Source: Brumicola pallidula DSM 14239 = ACAM 615 (lineage in GTDB: Bacteria; Pseudomonadota; Gammaproteobacteria; Enterobacterales; Alteromonadaceae). From it: a stretch of DNA of 64,000 nucleotides. Below, in pieces: positions 48,097 to 57,118 of the stretch. The stretch is taken from positions 109,284 through 173,283 of the forward strand of contig NZ_KE386817.1 of assembly GCF_000428905.1 (NCBI RefSeq), given 5' to 3'. The notes under the pieces are model-generated. The model saw nothing but the letters and a program-made list of their open reading frames with translations. It ran no database searches and was not told where the DNA came from. Position numbers and translations under genes: made by a program. Position 1 is the first letter of the stretch; the number at the start of each line of letters is the position of its first letter.

Positions 48097-48714
48097 GTGG
48101 TAACAATACATCATTTGAGAATTGGACGATCCATCTTTACAGTTTGGTTGATGGAAGAGCTGGGCATGCAGTATGAACTCAAAGAATACCTGCGCGATCC
48201 AGCCACCATGCGTGCCCCAGATAGTCTGAAGGTGATCCACCCATTAGGTAAGTCGCCGGTAATTGAAGATGATGGTTTGGTTCTCGCCGAGTCAGGCGCG
48301 ATCACCACTTATTTTTTAGAAAAGTTCGATACAGAACACAAATTTTCGCCTCGTCGCGAAGACCTAAACGCATGGGCCACTTATTCGCAGTGGCTGCACT
48401 ATTCAGAAGGTTCGGTGTTTGCACCGCTGTTGATTCAGATGTTATTGATGCGCGATGAATCGCCCAGTGCAATGCTGGGCGGATTTAGTCAGGGTGAAGT
48501 GACTTTGCACCTGGATAATATTGCAGCACAACTGGATGACAATGAATTTATATTGGGTGAGCAAATCAGTGGAGCAGATTTTGGAATTAGTTACGCGGTG
48601 CACATGGCTGATCGCTTAGGTAAGCTTGAAGGCCATCCGACCTTGCAAGCCTACATCAGTCGAAATATGGCTCGCCCTGCATTCCGAGACGCATTAAAAC
48701 GAGCTGTAGAGTAA
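48097..48714 (+). CDS. Glutathione S-transferase family protein
   Basis: About 205 residues with an N-terminal thioredoxin-fold (TIHHLRIGRSIFTVWLMEELGM, then LGKSPVIEDDGLVLAESGAITTYFLEKF) and a C-terminal helical domain (EFILGEQISGADFGISYAVHMA). The start is the GTG at 48097, with CGGAG eight bases upstream; an open frame reaches a weaker TTG at 48070. The substrate is unknown. A hairpin follows the stop. Confidence 0.9.
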   Translation: MVTIHHLRIGRSIFTVWLMEELGMQYELKEYLRDPATMRAPDSLKVIHPLGKSPVIEDDGLVLAESGAITTYFLEKFDTEHKFSPRREDLNAWATYSQWLHYSEGSVFAPLLIQMLLMRDESPSAMLGGFSQGEVTLHLDNIAAQLDDNEFILGEQISGADFGISYAVHMADRLGKLEGHPTLQAYISRNMARPAFRDALKRAVE

Positions 48715-48727
48715 CCCCATCGCGCAT

Positions 48728-48745
48728 AGCCCGCTCACGCGGGCT
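48728..48745. terminator. Hairpin between the GST and MDR genes
   Basis: A perfect stem AGCCCGC / GCGGGCT with loop TCAC (48728-48745) lies between two converging genes. No strong T-run follows, so it may be a weak or bidirectional terminator. Confidence 0.6.
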
Positions 48746-48769
48746 TGAACGACTTTGTTTGTCAGATAT

Positions 48770-49768
48770 TTACAGCTTAACGATCAACTTACCGTTATTG
48801 CCGCCAGTTAGTAGTAAATTTAAACCATCAATTGCGGATTCTAAACCATCCAATATATGCGCCCGATGCTTTATCTTACCTTGCATCACGTAAGGTGTCA
48901 GTTTAGTAATCAACCCCGGTATCTCTGCGTAATGATCTGGCATAGTGAAGCCCTGTATGCTCAAACGCTTCTTGATGATCGGGATCCAATTAGGTCCGGC
49001 GCTTGGGGAGTCAGTGCCATAATCAGCTATCATTCCACAAACGGCTATTCGACCATGCGCATTCATCGCTTCAAAGATATGCTTTTGGATCGCACCACCG
49101 GTATTTTCAAAATAAATATCAACCCCATCCGGCGCTAGTTCGGCAAGTTTTGCAGAAATATCATCTGTCTTATAGTTAATTGCACCATCAAATCCTAAGT
49201 CATCCACAATCCAGTGACACTTCTCGGCATTTCCAGCCACACCGATCACAGTTAAGCCATCGGCCTTTGCCAATTGACCTACAATTGAGCCTACAGAACC
49301 CGCCGCACCACTTACCACAATGGTTTCTCCGGCTTTAGGTTTAGCCACTCCATATAATCCCTGCATTGCAGTTATGCCAGGCAGGGCAAATACCGATAAC
49401 ACCATAGTTGGATCCAAACCCGCTTGCACTTTGTTCAAGCCTGGGCCTGAACTTAGAAAATATTCTGTCCATCCCATTAAACCCATAACTCGCTCACCGA
49501 CATGAAAATCAGGGTGATTACTTTCGACAATTTCGCCTAAACCTGAGGAGCGCATAACATCTCCTAAAACAACTGGTGGAATATAACTTTTAGTGTCAGA
49601 ACTCATCCAACCGATCATAGCAGGATCAAGTGACATATAAGTTTGTTTTACTAGAAACTGACCCGGCCCAACCTTCGGTGTCTCTTTTTTAACCACTTCA
49701 AATGTATCTGAGCGAATAGGTCCAGGAACTGGACGTTGTGCTAGATTAATTGCGGTGTAGGTGCTCAT
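48770..49768 (-). CDS. NADP-dependent MDR oxidoreductase (CurA / leukotriene B4 dehydrogenase-like)
   Basis: A 332-residue zinc-free medium-chain reductase. The Rossmann motif SGAAGSVGSIVGQLAKADG lies in the middle, and VDIYFENTGG and GRIAVCGMIADY follow, typical of the enone-reductase subgroup. An open frame reaches 49861, but Met at 49768 has GGAGAG just upstream and begins at the usual N-terminus. The physiological substrate is unknown. Confidence 0.9.
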   Translation of the reverse strand: MSTYTAINLAQRPVPGPIRSDTFEVVKKETPKVGPGQFLVKQTYMSLDPAMIGWMSSDTKSYIPPVVLGDVMRSSGLGEIVESNHPDFHVGERVMGLMGWTEYFLSSGPGLNKVQAGLDPTMVLSVFALPGITAMQGLYGVAKPKAGETIVVSGAAGSVGSIVGQLAKADGLTVIGVAGNAEKCHWIVDDLGFDGAINYKTDDISAKLAELAPDGVDIYFENTGGAIQKHIFEAMNAHGRIAVCGMIADYGTDSPSAGPNWIPIIKKRLSIQGFTMPDHYAEIPGLITKLTPYVMQGKIKHRAHILDGLESAIDGLNLLLTGGNNGKLIVKL

Positions 49769-50051
49769 AATAGACTCTCCATTGACGTTGTAGATACCGA
49801 TATACCTAGTATAGTTTAGGCACTTGTATTGATTTTTACTATCGAAGCTTAAGTGGTCCATTATTACTACATAAAGTGGTAAAATATATAACTAATGATG
49901 CAAATCTTTATTCTTTACAAAACATCAGTATCTGATGTCTAAAGTTAACGCACTTGTGGACTTGTTTAGTCGCACAGATAAAAGGTAAACCTGGTTCACA
50001 ATTCCTCGGGGCATCATAATTTAAAAGCTATTGTACGTTGAGGACAGATCG

Positions 50052-51020
50052 ATGATTAAACCTGAAATTCCAAAAAATGAAACTGAACGTTTACTCGCTT
50101 TGAGAACCTTACAGATCCTTGACACTACAGATGAGGAACGATTTGATCGTGTGACTCGCATCGCTAAACGTATGTTTGGTGTGTCTCTTTCACTCGTTAC
50201 TCTTATCGACGAGGACCGTCAGTGGTTTAAATCTAAGCAAGGACTTGAGTTAACTGAAACTCCAAGAGAAATCTCCTTCTGCAGTCACGCGATTAATAAA
50301 GATGGACTATTCATCATTCCAGATGCGGCTATAGACGAACGATTTTTTGATAATCCATTGGTCACTAATCCACCGTACATTCGGTTTTATGCAGGCTACC
50401 CACTGACAATTAGGAAAGATTTAAGCATAGGTACCTTATGTCTTATCGACCAAGTACCGAGAACGATGAATGAAGAGGACCAGCAGCTTCTAAAAGATTT
50501 AGGTGCAATGGTCGAGCAAGAGATAAAATCTATACAATTAGCTACGCTGGACGAGTTGACACTGATTGCCAATAGACGCGGCTTTTTAACACTCGTCGAT
50601 TGTAGTTTAAAAATATGCAGACGAAATAAAGTATCAATGTCATTTTTATTCTTTGATCTCAATAAATTTAAAATCATTAACGATAAATATGGGCATCATG
50701 AAGGTGACTTCGTGCTGAACAAGTTTGCTCAACTAATGCTTGAGACTTTTAGAGATAGTGATGTGATCGGCAGACTCGGCGGAGATGAATTCGTTGCGAT
50801 GCTGAACGATTCAAGCAAAAAGAACGTTGACGAAATAGTAGCGCGATTTGCCGTCGCTATTGAAGCTGCTAATGCGACTATAAACAAACCCTACAAAATC
50901 GAATATAGTGTAGGTGTAGAACATTTTCAACATGACAGCACAAAATCTGCAGAAGAAATGATCCAAGAAGCTGACGTTGCGATGTATGAGCACAAAAGAA
51001 CACAACGCTCTTATAGTTGA
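50052..51020 (+). CDS. GAF-GGDEF diguanylate cyclase
   Basis: Cytoplasmic protein of 322 residues. An N-terminal GAF domain (ERLLALRTLQILDTTDEERFDRVTRIA... SFCSHAI) is followed by a GGDEF domain with GRLGGDEFVAML. The RDSD I-site lies five residues before it, so the enzyme should be active and feedback-inhibited. The ATG at 50052 has GAGGA at the right distance and is preferred over the TTG at 50031. The GAF ligand is unknown. Confidence 0.93.
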   Translation: MIKPEIPKNETERLLALRTLQILDTTDEERFDRVTRIAKRMFGVSLSLVTLIDEDRQWFKSKQGLELTETPREISFCSHAINKDGLFIIPDAAIDERFFDNPLVTNPPYIRFYAGYPLTIRKDLSIGTLCLIDQVPRTMNEEDQQLLKDLGAMVEQEIKSIQLATLDELTLIANRRGFLTLVDCSLKICRRNKVSMSFLFFDLNKFKIINDKYGHHEGDFVLNKFAQLMLETFRDSDVIGRLGGDEFVAMLNDSSKKNVDEIVARFAVAIEAANATINKPYKIEYSVGVEHFQHDSTKSAEEMIQEADVAMYEHKRTQRSYS

Positions 51021-51053
51021 TTTTTACCAAACCGCTGTCGCCGGTAATGGTTC

Positions 51054-51082
51054 GCGGATAGTTAATACTGCTAACTACCCGC
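51054..51082. terminator. Hairpin between the GAF-GGDEF gene and the ABC permease
   Basis: GCGGATAGTTA and TAACTACCCGC form an 11-bp stem with one mismatch and a 7-nt loop in the 76-nt gap between converging genes. T-runs are lacking, so the role as terminator is likely but not certain. Confidence 0.5.
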
Positions 51083-51096
51083 AACGTCTGAAATGC

Positions 51097-53613
51097 TTAA
51101 ACCATTTTCCTTAGTAATTCACCGGTATTTAAGCTTAGTAAACGCCAGCACCCGATGGCACCAAGAAAACCGACGGTCAACGCACCTACGATTGGGGCTA
51201 TCACCCAATATTCGAGATGTAAACCAGCTTCCATTTGGAATACTTGGGTTTGCAACATATACAAACTAAATTCATTTGCTATGGCCGCCATTAATCCAGC
51301 AACGAACCCAATAATAAGGAATTCGTTGATAACACTAAAGCGTATCATCCACCCTTTTGCACCCAGTGTTCGAAGAATAGTGAGCTCTTGCAAGCGTTCA
51401 TCCATACTGGCTTGAACTTGAGCTATCAGCACTAAGGCCCCCGCAATAAGCACCAGTATTAAAATAAATTCTACGGCCATAGACACTTGGTCAATAATTT
51501 CTCTAAGTTGATTAATCCTCGCGTCCACGTCAAATAAGGTAACACTGGCAAAAGGTGCCATTAGACTGGTTATCTCTGCCTTGCGCGATTCATCCAGGCT
51601 AAAACTAGTAATATAGGTAGGGACAAAGTTCTCTACCGCTTTAGGGTGCAGCACAAAATAGAAATTGGGTTGCATTGTTTGCCAATTAACTTCGCGCAAA
51701 CTGGTTACTGTGGATTTAATGACTTCGCTACCAATATTGAACGTCAGCTCATCGCCTAATTTAACTCCCAAGCGTCCCGCAATCTGACTTTCAATTGATA
51801 GCGGATAGGGTTCGCCCTCTTGCCAAGAATCTAGCCATTCGCCTTCAACGATCTTATTACCCGTTTGAAGTTCTGTACCCCAAGTCAGGTTGGCTTCACG
51901 ACCTAAACCTTGACGACCCTCGTTAGCAACTTCGGCATCTTCTTTGGTCACTTCAGTACGGATTTTTTCGTCATTAATAGCAACAAAACGTCCACGAGCA
52001 ACCGGATAGAAACCACCGCCTGTAACATTGTTTTGTGCAAATTGGTCCTCTAAACCAATCCGTTGGCTCTCTGTTACATTTGATACGAAGTAGTTTGGTG
52101 TGCCTTCTGGCAACTGGTCACGCCATTGTTCGACCATGTCATTTCGCATGACTAAAACAACCAATAACAACATGATGGTAATAGAAAAACTTATCAATTG
52201 AACACTGTTACCCATGGCTCTGCGGCGTATACGCGCCCAGGCTAATGTCCAAGAGCCCATGCTGCCACTACCTAGCTTGCGCCCCAGCGCAATGAGAACA
52301 TGAGTAACACCCAGTAACAGCACAACTAAAATAATGCCCGATATAAATAATATGGCACTGATCATCAGGTCTTGGCTGTAAACCCACATCAACAAGAATA
52401 CAGCGATGCCTGAGGTAGAAAATTGCAATACTTTTGACGATAACGTGGTATTAATATCTCGCCTTAATACACGCAGAGGGGGCACTGAGAATAGCTGTAA
52501 TAAGGGATATAGCGAGAACAGTACCGAGCAGATAATGCCAGTGAATATGGCAATAGCCAATGGTCGCCAATGCCAAATATCAAGGGAAACCTCTACAATG
52601 TCCGCCAAAAACATGACCACAACTTGCTGCAAAATAAAACCGGCGGTGACACCCAAAATAATGCCCAGTAAGGTGATAAAGCAAATTTGCAGCAAATAAA
52701 TGCGCTGCACCATGGACTTACCTGCCCCAAGGGTCTTCATTATCGCGACGGGATCGTAGTGACGCTGACTGTAACGCTGCGCTGCAACCGCAATAGAGAC
52801 AGCGGCTAGAACAATAGCTAATAAACTGGCTAGCAAAAAGAATTGTTCCGCACGGGCAATAGATCGTCCAATAGCAGAGTCATCGTCTTCAATTGATGTC
52901 CAGCGATGAACATCTCTGTTTAGTTGTGGGCGAAGCCAATCATAATAGTCGTCCAAATCACTCGTTTCGCCAGTAAAATAATACTTATAACTCACCCGCG
53001 AACCAGGACCGGTGACATTAGTTTTGGCCAAGTCCTCAGTCGACATCAATACAATGGGCTCAGTATTAAAAACACTAAACCCTGCGTCTGGAATTTCACT
53101 GAGCACCTTAGTAATCTTAAAACTCGCGTCGCCGATATCAACATTACCGCCTAATTCAACCTGAACTAATTGAAAAAGACGTGAATCAATCCAAACCTCA
53201 CCTGATTTAGGCGATTCAGTAGTTGCCTCCGGCACGCCAAACGCTTGCAACGCGACTTTAATGCTGCCTTTAAGTGGATAATTAGCGTCCACAGCACGAA
53301 GGTCTGCTAACGCCAGTTCTTTTGCGCCAAATACCATCGACCTTGTACTAACTTGATAAGCACTGTTGAGATTAAATTCGGATGCTTTGCTTAGCCAATC
53401 GTCATCGACAAGCTCTCTGGAGCGCAATTGTCTATCTGCTGCAATAAACTCTGCCGAACGGTCGGTTAGCGCACCCTGTAAACGTTCGCTGAATAAAGAT
53501 AGTGACAAAACAGAACCAACAGAAAGCACTATGGCGAGTAAAATAATAGTTAATTCACCGCGTTTAGCTTCGTGTTTGAACAGCCGCCAGGCTAATTGAA
53601 ATACGGTAGACAT
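51097..53613 (-). CDS. ybbP: ABC transporter permease (YbbP / FtsX-like)
   Basis: Large inner-membrane permease of 838 residues. One N-terminal helix, a periplasmic domain, six more central helices, a second periplasmic domain and C-terminal FtsX-type helices are visible, the usual layout of the YbbP group. It starts 1 nt after the ATPase gene and forms an operon with it. The family exports lipophilic or envelope compounds; the substrate here is not known. Confidence 0.93.
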   Translation of the reverse strand: MSTVFQLAWRLFKHEAKRGELTIILLAIVLSVGSVLSLSLFSERLQGALTDRSAEFIAADRQLRSRELVDDDWLSKASEFNLNSAYQVSTRSMVFGAKELALADLRAVDANYPLKGSIKVALQAFGVPEATTESPKSGEVWIDSRLFQLVQVELGGNVDIGDASFKITKVLSEIPDAGFSVFNTEPIVLMSTEDLAKTNVTGPGSRVSYKYYFTGETSDLDDYYDWLRPQLNRDVHRWTSIEDDDSAIGRSIARAEQFFLLASLLAIVLAAVSIAVAAQRYSQRHYDPVAIMKTLGAGKSMVQRIYLLQICFITLLGIILGVTAGFILQQVVVMFLADIVEVSLDIWHWRPLAIAIFTGIICSVLFSLYPLLQLFSVPPLRVLRRDINTTLSSKVLQFSTSGIAVFLLMWVYSQDLMISAILFISGIILVVLLLGVTHVLIALGRKLGSGSMGSWTLAWARIRRRAMGNSVQLISFSITIMLLLVVLVMRNDMVEQWRDQLPEGTPNYFVSNVTESQRIGLEDQFAQNNVTGGGFYPVARGRFVAINDEKIRTEVTKEDAEVANEGRQGLGREANLTWGTELQTGNKIVEGEWLDSWQEGEPYPLSIESQIAGRLGVKLGDELTFNIGSEVIKSTVTSLREVNWQTMQPNFYFVLHPKAVENFVPTYITSFSLDESRKAEITSLMAPFASVTLFDVDARINQLREIIDQVSMAVEFILILVLIAGALVLIAQVQASMDERLQELTILRTLGAKGWMIRFSVINEFLIIGFVAGLMAAIANEFSLYMLQTQVFQMEAGLHLEYWVIAPIVGALTVGFLGAIGCWRLLSLNTGELLRKMV

Positions 53614-53614
53614 G

Positions 53615-54325
53615 TTATTCTCCAGAAACGACTTTGAGCGGCTTGGTTTGCTCAGTCAATTCACCGGCATCCATGTGCAACTGACGCTGGCAACGCTGCG
53701 CAAGTTTATGGTCATGGGTAACTAGCACTAATGTCGTATTGGATTTTTTATTCAGGTCAAAAAGTAAATTCTCGACCTTGGTTGAGTTGGTAGAATCAAG
53801 ATTACCCGTCGGTTCATCAGCAAAAAGAATTTTAGGATTTGTAATAAATGCTCTAGCAATAGCAACACGCTGCTGCTCGCCACCCGATAGTTGATTAGGA
53901 AAATGATTGGCTCGATGATCAAGTCCTACTTGCTCAAGTATTTTTTGAGCACGCTTTTTAGGCTCTGATAGCCCCGCTATTTCAGCTGGCAGCATAATGT
54001 TTTCGAGCGCAGTTAAACTCTGCACCAACATAAAGCTTTGAAAAATAAATCCGACTTTTTCGCCACGTAATCTTGCTCGCTGCTCTTCATCCATAGAATG
54101 CAAAGCCTCACCATCTATCATTATGTGTCCGCCCGAGACTTCATCTAAGCCAGCTAGCAGACCAAGAAGTGTTGACTTACCCGAACCAGATGCGCCTATA
54201 ATGGCAATCGATTCACCTGGTTTTACCGTGAAGCTGATGGGTTGAAGGATCTGTAATTCGCCTTCACTCGTATCCACCTTCTTTATGATACTTTTCGTTT
54301 CAATCATTGCAGGGGCTATTGTCAT
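53615..54325 (-). CDS. ybbA: ABC transporter ATP-binding protein (YbbA / LolD-like)
   Basis: ATPase of 236 residues. It shows the Walker A GASGSGKST near residue 40, the signature LSGGEQQR, Walker B ILFADEPTGNLD and the switch His (LVTHDH). It is the first gene of the operon with ybbP. Its start lies beside the divergent tesA gene, the same arrangement as in E. coli. Confidence 0.95.
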   Translation of the reverse strand: MTIAPAMIETKSIIKKVDTSEGELQILQPISFTVKPGESIAIIGASGSGKSTLLGLLAGLDEVSGGHIMIDGEALHSMDEEQRARLRGEKVGFIFQSFMLVQSLTALENIMLPAEIAGLSEPKKRAQKILEQVGLDHRANHFPNQLSGGEQQRVAIARAFITNPKILFADEPTGNLDSTNSTKVENLLFDLNKKSNTTLVLVTHDHKLAQRCQRQLHMDAGELTEQTKPLKVVSGE

Positions 54326-54326
54326 A

Positions 54327-55064
54327 GTGTTTTCTTTTTCAAAATCCGTAAAAATTAGTTCGATTAAGCGTGCAAAAAATCAATCGCTTATCAATGTATG
54401 TAGGGCTTTTGCTTTACAGCAACGCGGTAATGTATCAAAAATTCTTCGCAATAGCCTACTGGTATGTCTTTTATTCCCTTTTTATAGCTATTCAGATCAG
54501 CAAGAATTACAAGAACATAAGTTATTAGTGCTTGGCGACAGCTTAAGTGCCGCGTATGGGTTAACACAACAGCAGGGTTGGGTTTATTTGTTACAAAATG
54601 CGTGGATAAGTGAGAATAAACCAATTGCAGTCATCAATGCTGCTATCAGTGGCGACACTACCGATGGCGGCCTATCTCGCCTTCCCCGCTTACTCGACCT
54701 ACATAAACCCACTCATCTATTAATTGAACTTGGCGGAAACGATGCGCTGCAAGGCCATAATCCGAAGAAGATAAAAGCCAACATTAATAAGATGGTGCGG
54801 TTGGCTAAAAAAAGTAATGTTACTGTTTTACTGCAAGAAATGCAGATACCTACAAATTACGGAAGACGTTATACACAGATGTTTATGCAAGTATTTACGG
54901 ACATCGCCCAAGAGAATAACATTCCGCTAATTCCGTTCTTTTTAGAAGATATAGCACTAGACAAGGCATTGATGCAAAACGACGGCATCCACCCAACTGC
55001 AGAAGCACAACCTATGATTACTGAGTTGTTAAAGCCACAGTTGGAGGCTTATATATTAAATTGA
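54327..55064 (+). CDS. tesA: Arylesterase / acyl-CoA thioesterase I (SGNH hydrolase)
   Basis: Periplasmic GDSL/SGNH hydrolase with esterase, thioesterase and lysophospholipase activity. It has LVLGDSLSAAYGL, then GGND and DGIHPT, with the catalytic Ser, Asp and His. A hydrophobic signal-like stretch (ILRNSLLVCLLFPFYSYS) precedes it, but the N-terminus before that is unusually long. The open frame starts at ATG 54285 inside ybbA; the GTG at 54327 is the first start beyond it. The true start is uncertain. Confidence 0.88.
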   Translation: MFSFSKSVKISSIKRAKNQSLINVCRAFALQQRGNVSKILRNSLLVCLLFPFYSYSDQQELQEHKLLVLGDSLSAAYGLTQQQGWVYLLQNAWISENKPIAVINAAISGDTTDGGLSRLPRLLDLHKPTHLLIELGGNDALQGHNPKKIKANINKMVRLAKKSNVTVLLQEMQIPTNYGRRYTQMFMQVFTDIAQENNIPLIPFFLEDIALDKALMQNDGIHPTAEAQPMITELLKPQLEAYILN

Positions 55065-55198
55065 GTCAGGGCTGAGTTCTACAATTCACGATGGGCAGTG
55101 AGGTATTAATTAAGATGGATAAAAGATGAAAATCGTTACATTTAATTTGAATAAAGTAAAAAAATTGCCTTTTGATCTCCCCACTTATGGCTAGAAAG

Positions 55199-56737
55199 TT
55201 AATTCAATGCAGCAAGTACTATTTTTCTGGTATCCCGAGGTTCAATTACAGCATCAATTTCAAGCACTGTGGCAACTTCTAGCGCCTTGCCTTTCTGATA
55301 TTGCTGAGCCAGTAGCTTATCAAATAATGCTTGGCGCATTGCCGGCTCGGTTTGTTTTTCTAATTCTTTCTTAAAGCCCAACTTTATTGCTCCTTCAAGT
55401 CCCATGGCACCGAATTCACCCGTTGGCCAAGACAGCATATAACTCGGGCTAGAGATGCTACCCGACAGCATAGCTTGAGCACCTAATCCATAACACTTAC
55501 GAATAGCGACTGCGACAAAGTCGATAGATAAATTTGCGCCGGTTGCAAATAATTCACTAAGGTAGCGAACAGCCCCATTCTTTTCGTGTTCAGGGCCCAC
55601 CATAAAACCAGGGGTATCACAAAGAGACAGTATAGGAATAGCGAATTGATCGCATAGCTTCATAAAGCGATTTAGCTTTTTAGCCGCATCAACATCAATG
55701 GCACCGCCTAGTACTTTGCAATTGCTTGCTATCACACCAATGGGTTTACCTTCGATTCGAGCAAAGCCTTGAATAATGGCTGTGCCGTATTGCTTTGCAA
55801 TCTCTATAAAAGAATCTTTATCAACAATGCCTGATATCACTTTATGCATGTCATACACAAAACGTCGGTCGTCGGGCAACACATCATCAAGTGCATCATC
55901 TTCTGGCGCAGACCAATTAGCATGATGCCCTTGGAAAAAGCTTAGACAGTTTTTGGCAATTTCAATAGCATGGTTTTCGTTTTCGGCGACAATATCAACC
56001 ACTCCGTTTTTGGCTTGCATGTCAATAGGACCAATATCTGTGGGACTAAACTTACCTAATCCACCGCCTTCAATCATGGCTGGCCCTGCCATGCCGATGA
56101 ACGAAGACGTTGTAGCAATGGTTATGTCAGCAGCGCCAAATAGTGCTGCGTTGCCAGCAAAACAGTAGCCATTATTGACAGCTATGCGTGGCACTTTACC
56201 AATTAGACCAGCCCAACGACCAAACGTAGTGCATTGTAAGCCTGAATTAATCGTAGAAATATCAGTATCACCCGGACGACCTCCACCACCCTCAGTTAAC
56301 ATGATAATAGGTAACTGCTTTTTCAGCGCAATCTCAATCATTCTATCGAGTTTTAGATGATGGAAATAACCTTGAGTACCAGCTAAAACGGAGTAGTCAT
56401 TAACAATAATGACGGTGTCATGTGAACTAACTTTAGCCTTGTTGCCCAATGTAATGAACCCATTATTAATCGGAGAAATACCAGTAATAACGCCATCAGC
56501 AGCGGTTTCCGTTTGCAGTTCCTCATAGTCACGACGCTGACGTTGGGCAGCAACCGCTAGTTGACCGTATTCTCTAAATAAGTTACCCGAGCATAATTTT
56601 TCAACGTTCTCGCGCGCCGTGTTAAATCCCTTAGCGTGTCGCTTTGCTGCTTGAGTTGAACGGACATCGTCTTGTGTATTCGCGAGCCTCGATTCTAATT
56701 CTTTTAAGGCCTGCTCAGTGTTATTTGTCATTATCAT
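55199..56737 (-). CDS. Acyl-CoA carboxylase carboxyltransferase subunit (propionyl/methylcrotonyl-type)
   Basis: A 512-residue carboxyltransferase of the PccB/MccB family. Two crotonase-like halves are visible, with GGRPGDTD and GMAGPAMIEGGGLG in the first and TPGFMVGPEHEKNGAVR and ARLSGS-like motifs in the second. No biotin carboxylase gene is near. The substrate cannot be told from sequence. Start codons M1 and M3 are both possible. A short tandem repeat lies directly upstream. Confidence 0.9.
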   Translation of the reverse strand: MIMTNNTEQALKELESRLANTQDDVRSTQAAKRHAKGFNTARENVEKLCSGNLFREYGQLAVAAQRQRRDYEELQTETAADGVITGISPINNGFITLGNKAKVSSHDTVIIVNDYSVLAGTQGYFHHLKLDRMIEIALKKQLPIIMLTEGGGGRPGDTDISTINSGLQCTTFGRWAGLIGKVPRIAVNNGYCFAGNAALFGAADITIATTSSFIGMAGPAMIEGGGLGKFSPTDIGPIDMQAKNGVVDIVAENENHAIEIAKNCLSFFQGHHANWSAPEDDALDDVLPDDRRFVYDMHKVISGIVDKDSFIEIAKQYGTAIIQGFARIEGKPIGVIASNCKVLGGAIDVDAAKKLNRFMKLCDQFAIPILSLCDTPGFMVGPEHEKNGAVRYLSELFATGANLSIDFVAVAIRKCYGLGAQAMLSGSISSPSYMLSWPTGEFGAMGLEGAIKLGFKKELEKQTEPAMRQALFDKLLAQQYQKGKALEVATVLEIDAVIEPRDTRKIVLAALN

Positions 56738-56750
56738 TCTTCATTGTTAT

Positions 56751-56780
56751 TAGCGACTATTGTTAGCGACTATTGTTAGC
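56751..56780. repeat. 13-nt tandem repeat upstream of the carboxyltransferase gene
   Basis: TAGCGACTATTGT occurs at 56751-56763 and 56764-56776, followed by the first four bases of a third copy. It lies 14 nt upstream of the start. Confidence 0.85.
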
Positions 56781-56891
56781 TGTATCAGTCGCGAATTAAA
56801 GCTAACATCGTTGTCAATTATGCTAGTAATCTAAACTCATCTTTGAATAAAAAAATCATAAACTATTTATTTTGTATTTTAAAAAAACAAC

Positions 56892-57116
56892 TTATTCAAT
56901 AGCAACATCATAGCTAAAAACATCCTCAAGAGATTTTTGAAACACCAGTGCAATTTTAAAAGCGACCTCAAGAGAAGGACTATACTTTCCTTTTTCTATT
57001 GCCATGATAGTTTGTCGAGTGACTCCTACCCTTTCAGCTAAACCTTGTTGGGTCATTTCATTTGCAAAGAAACGACACTCGCGGACTTTATTATTAATCT
57101 TGTTTACTGAGGCCAT
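56892..57116 (-). CDS. XRE-family transcriptional regulator
   Basis: A 74-residue helix-turn-helix protein. It contains MTQQGLAERVGVTRQTIMAIEKGKYSPSLEVAFKIALVF, the Cro/C1 fold with the usual Gly-Val-x-Arg-Gln-Thr turn. It begins 2 nt after the small membrane protein gene, so the two form a unit. In other bacteria such tiny XRE proteins often pair with a membrane protein; the role here is not known. Confidence 0.9.
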   Translation of the reverse strand: MASVNKINNKVRECRFFANEMTQQGLAERVGVTRQTIMAIEKGKYSPSLEVAFKIALVFQKSLEDVFSYDVAIE

Positions 57117-57118
57117 TG

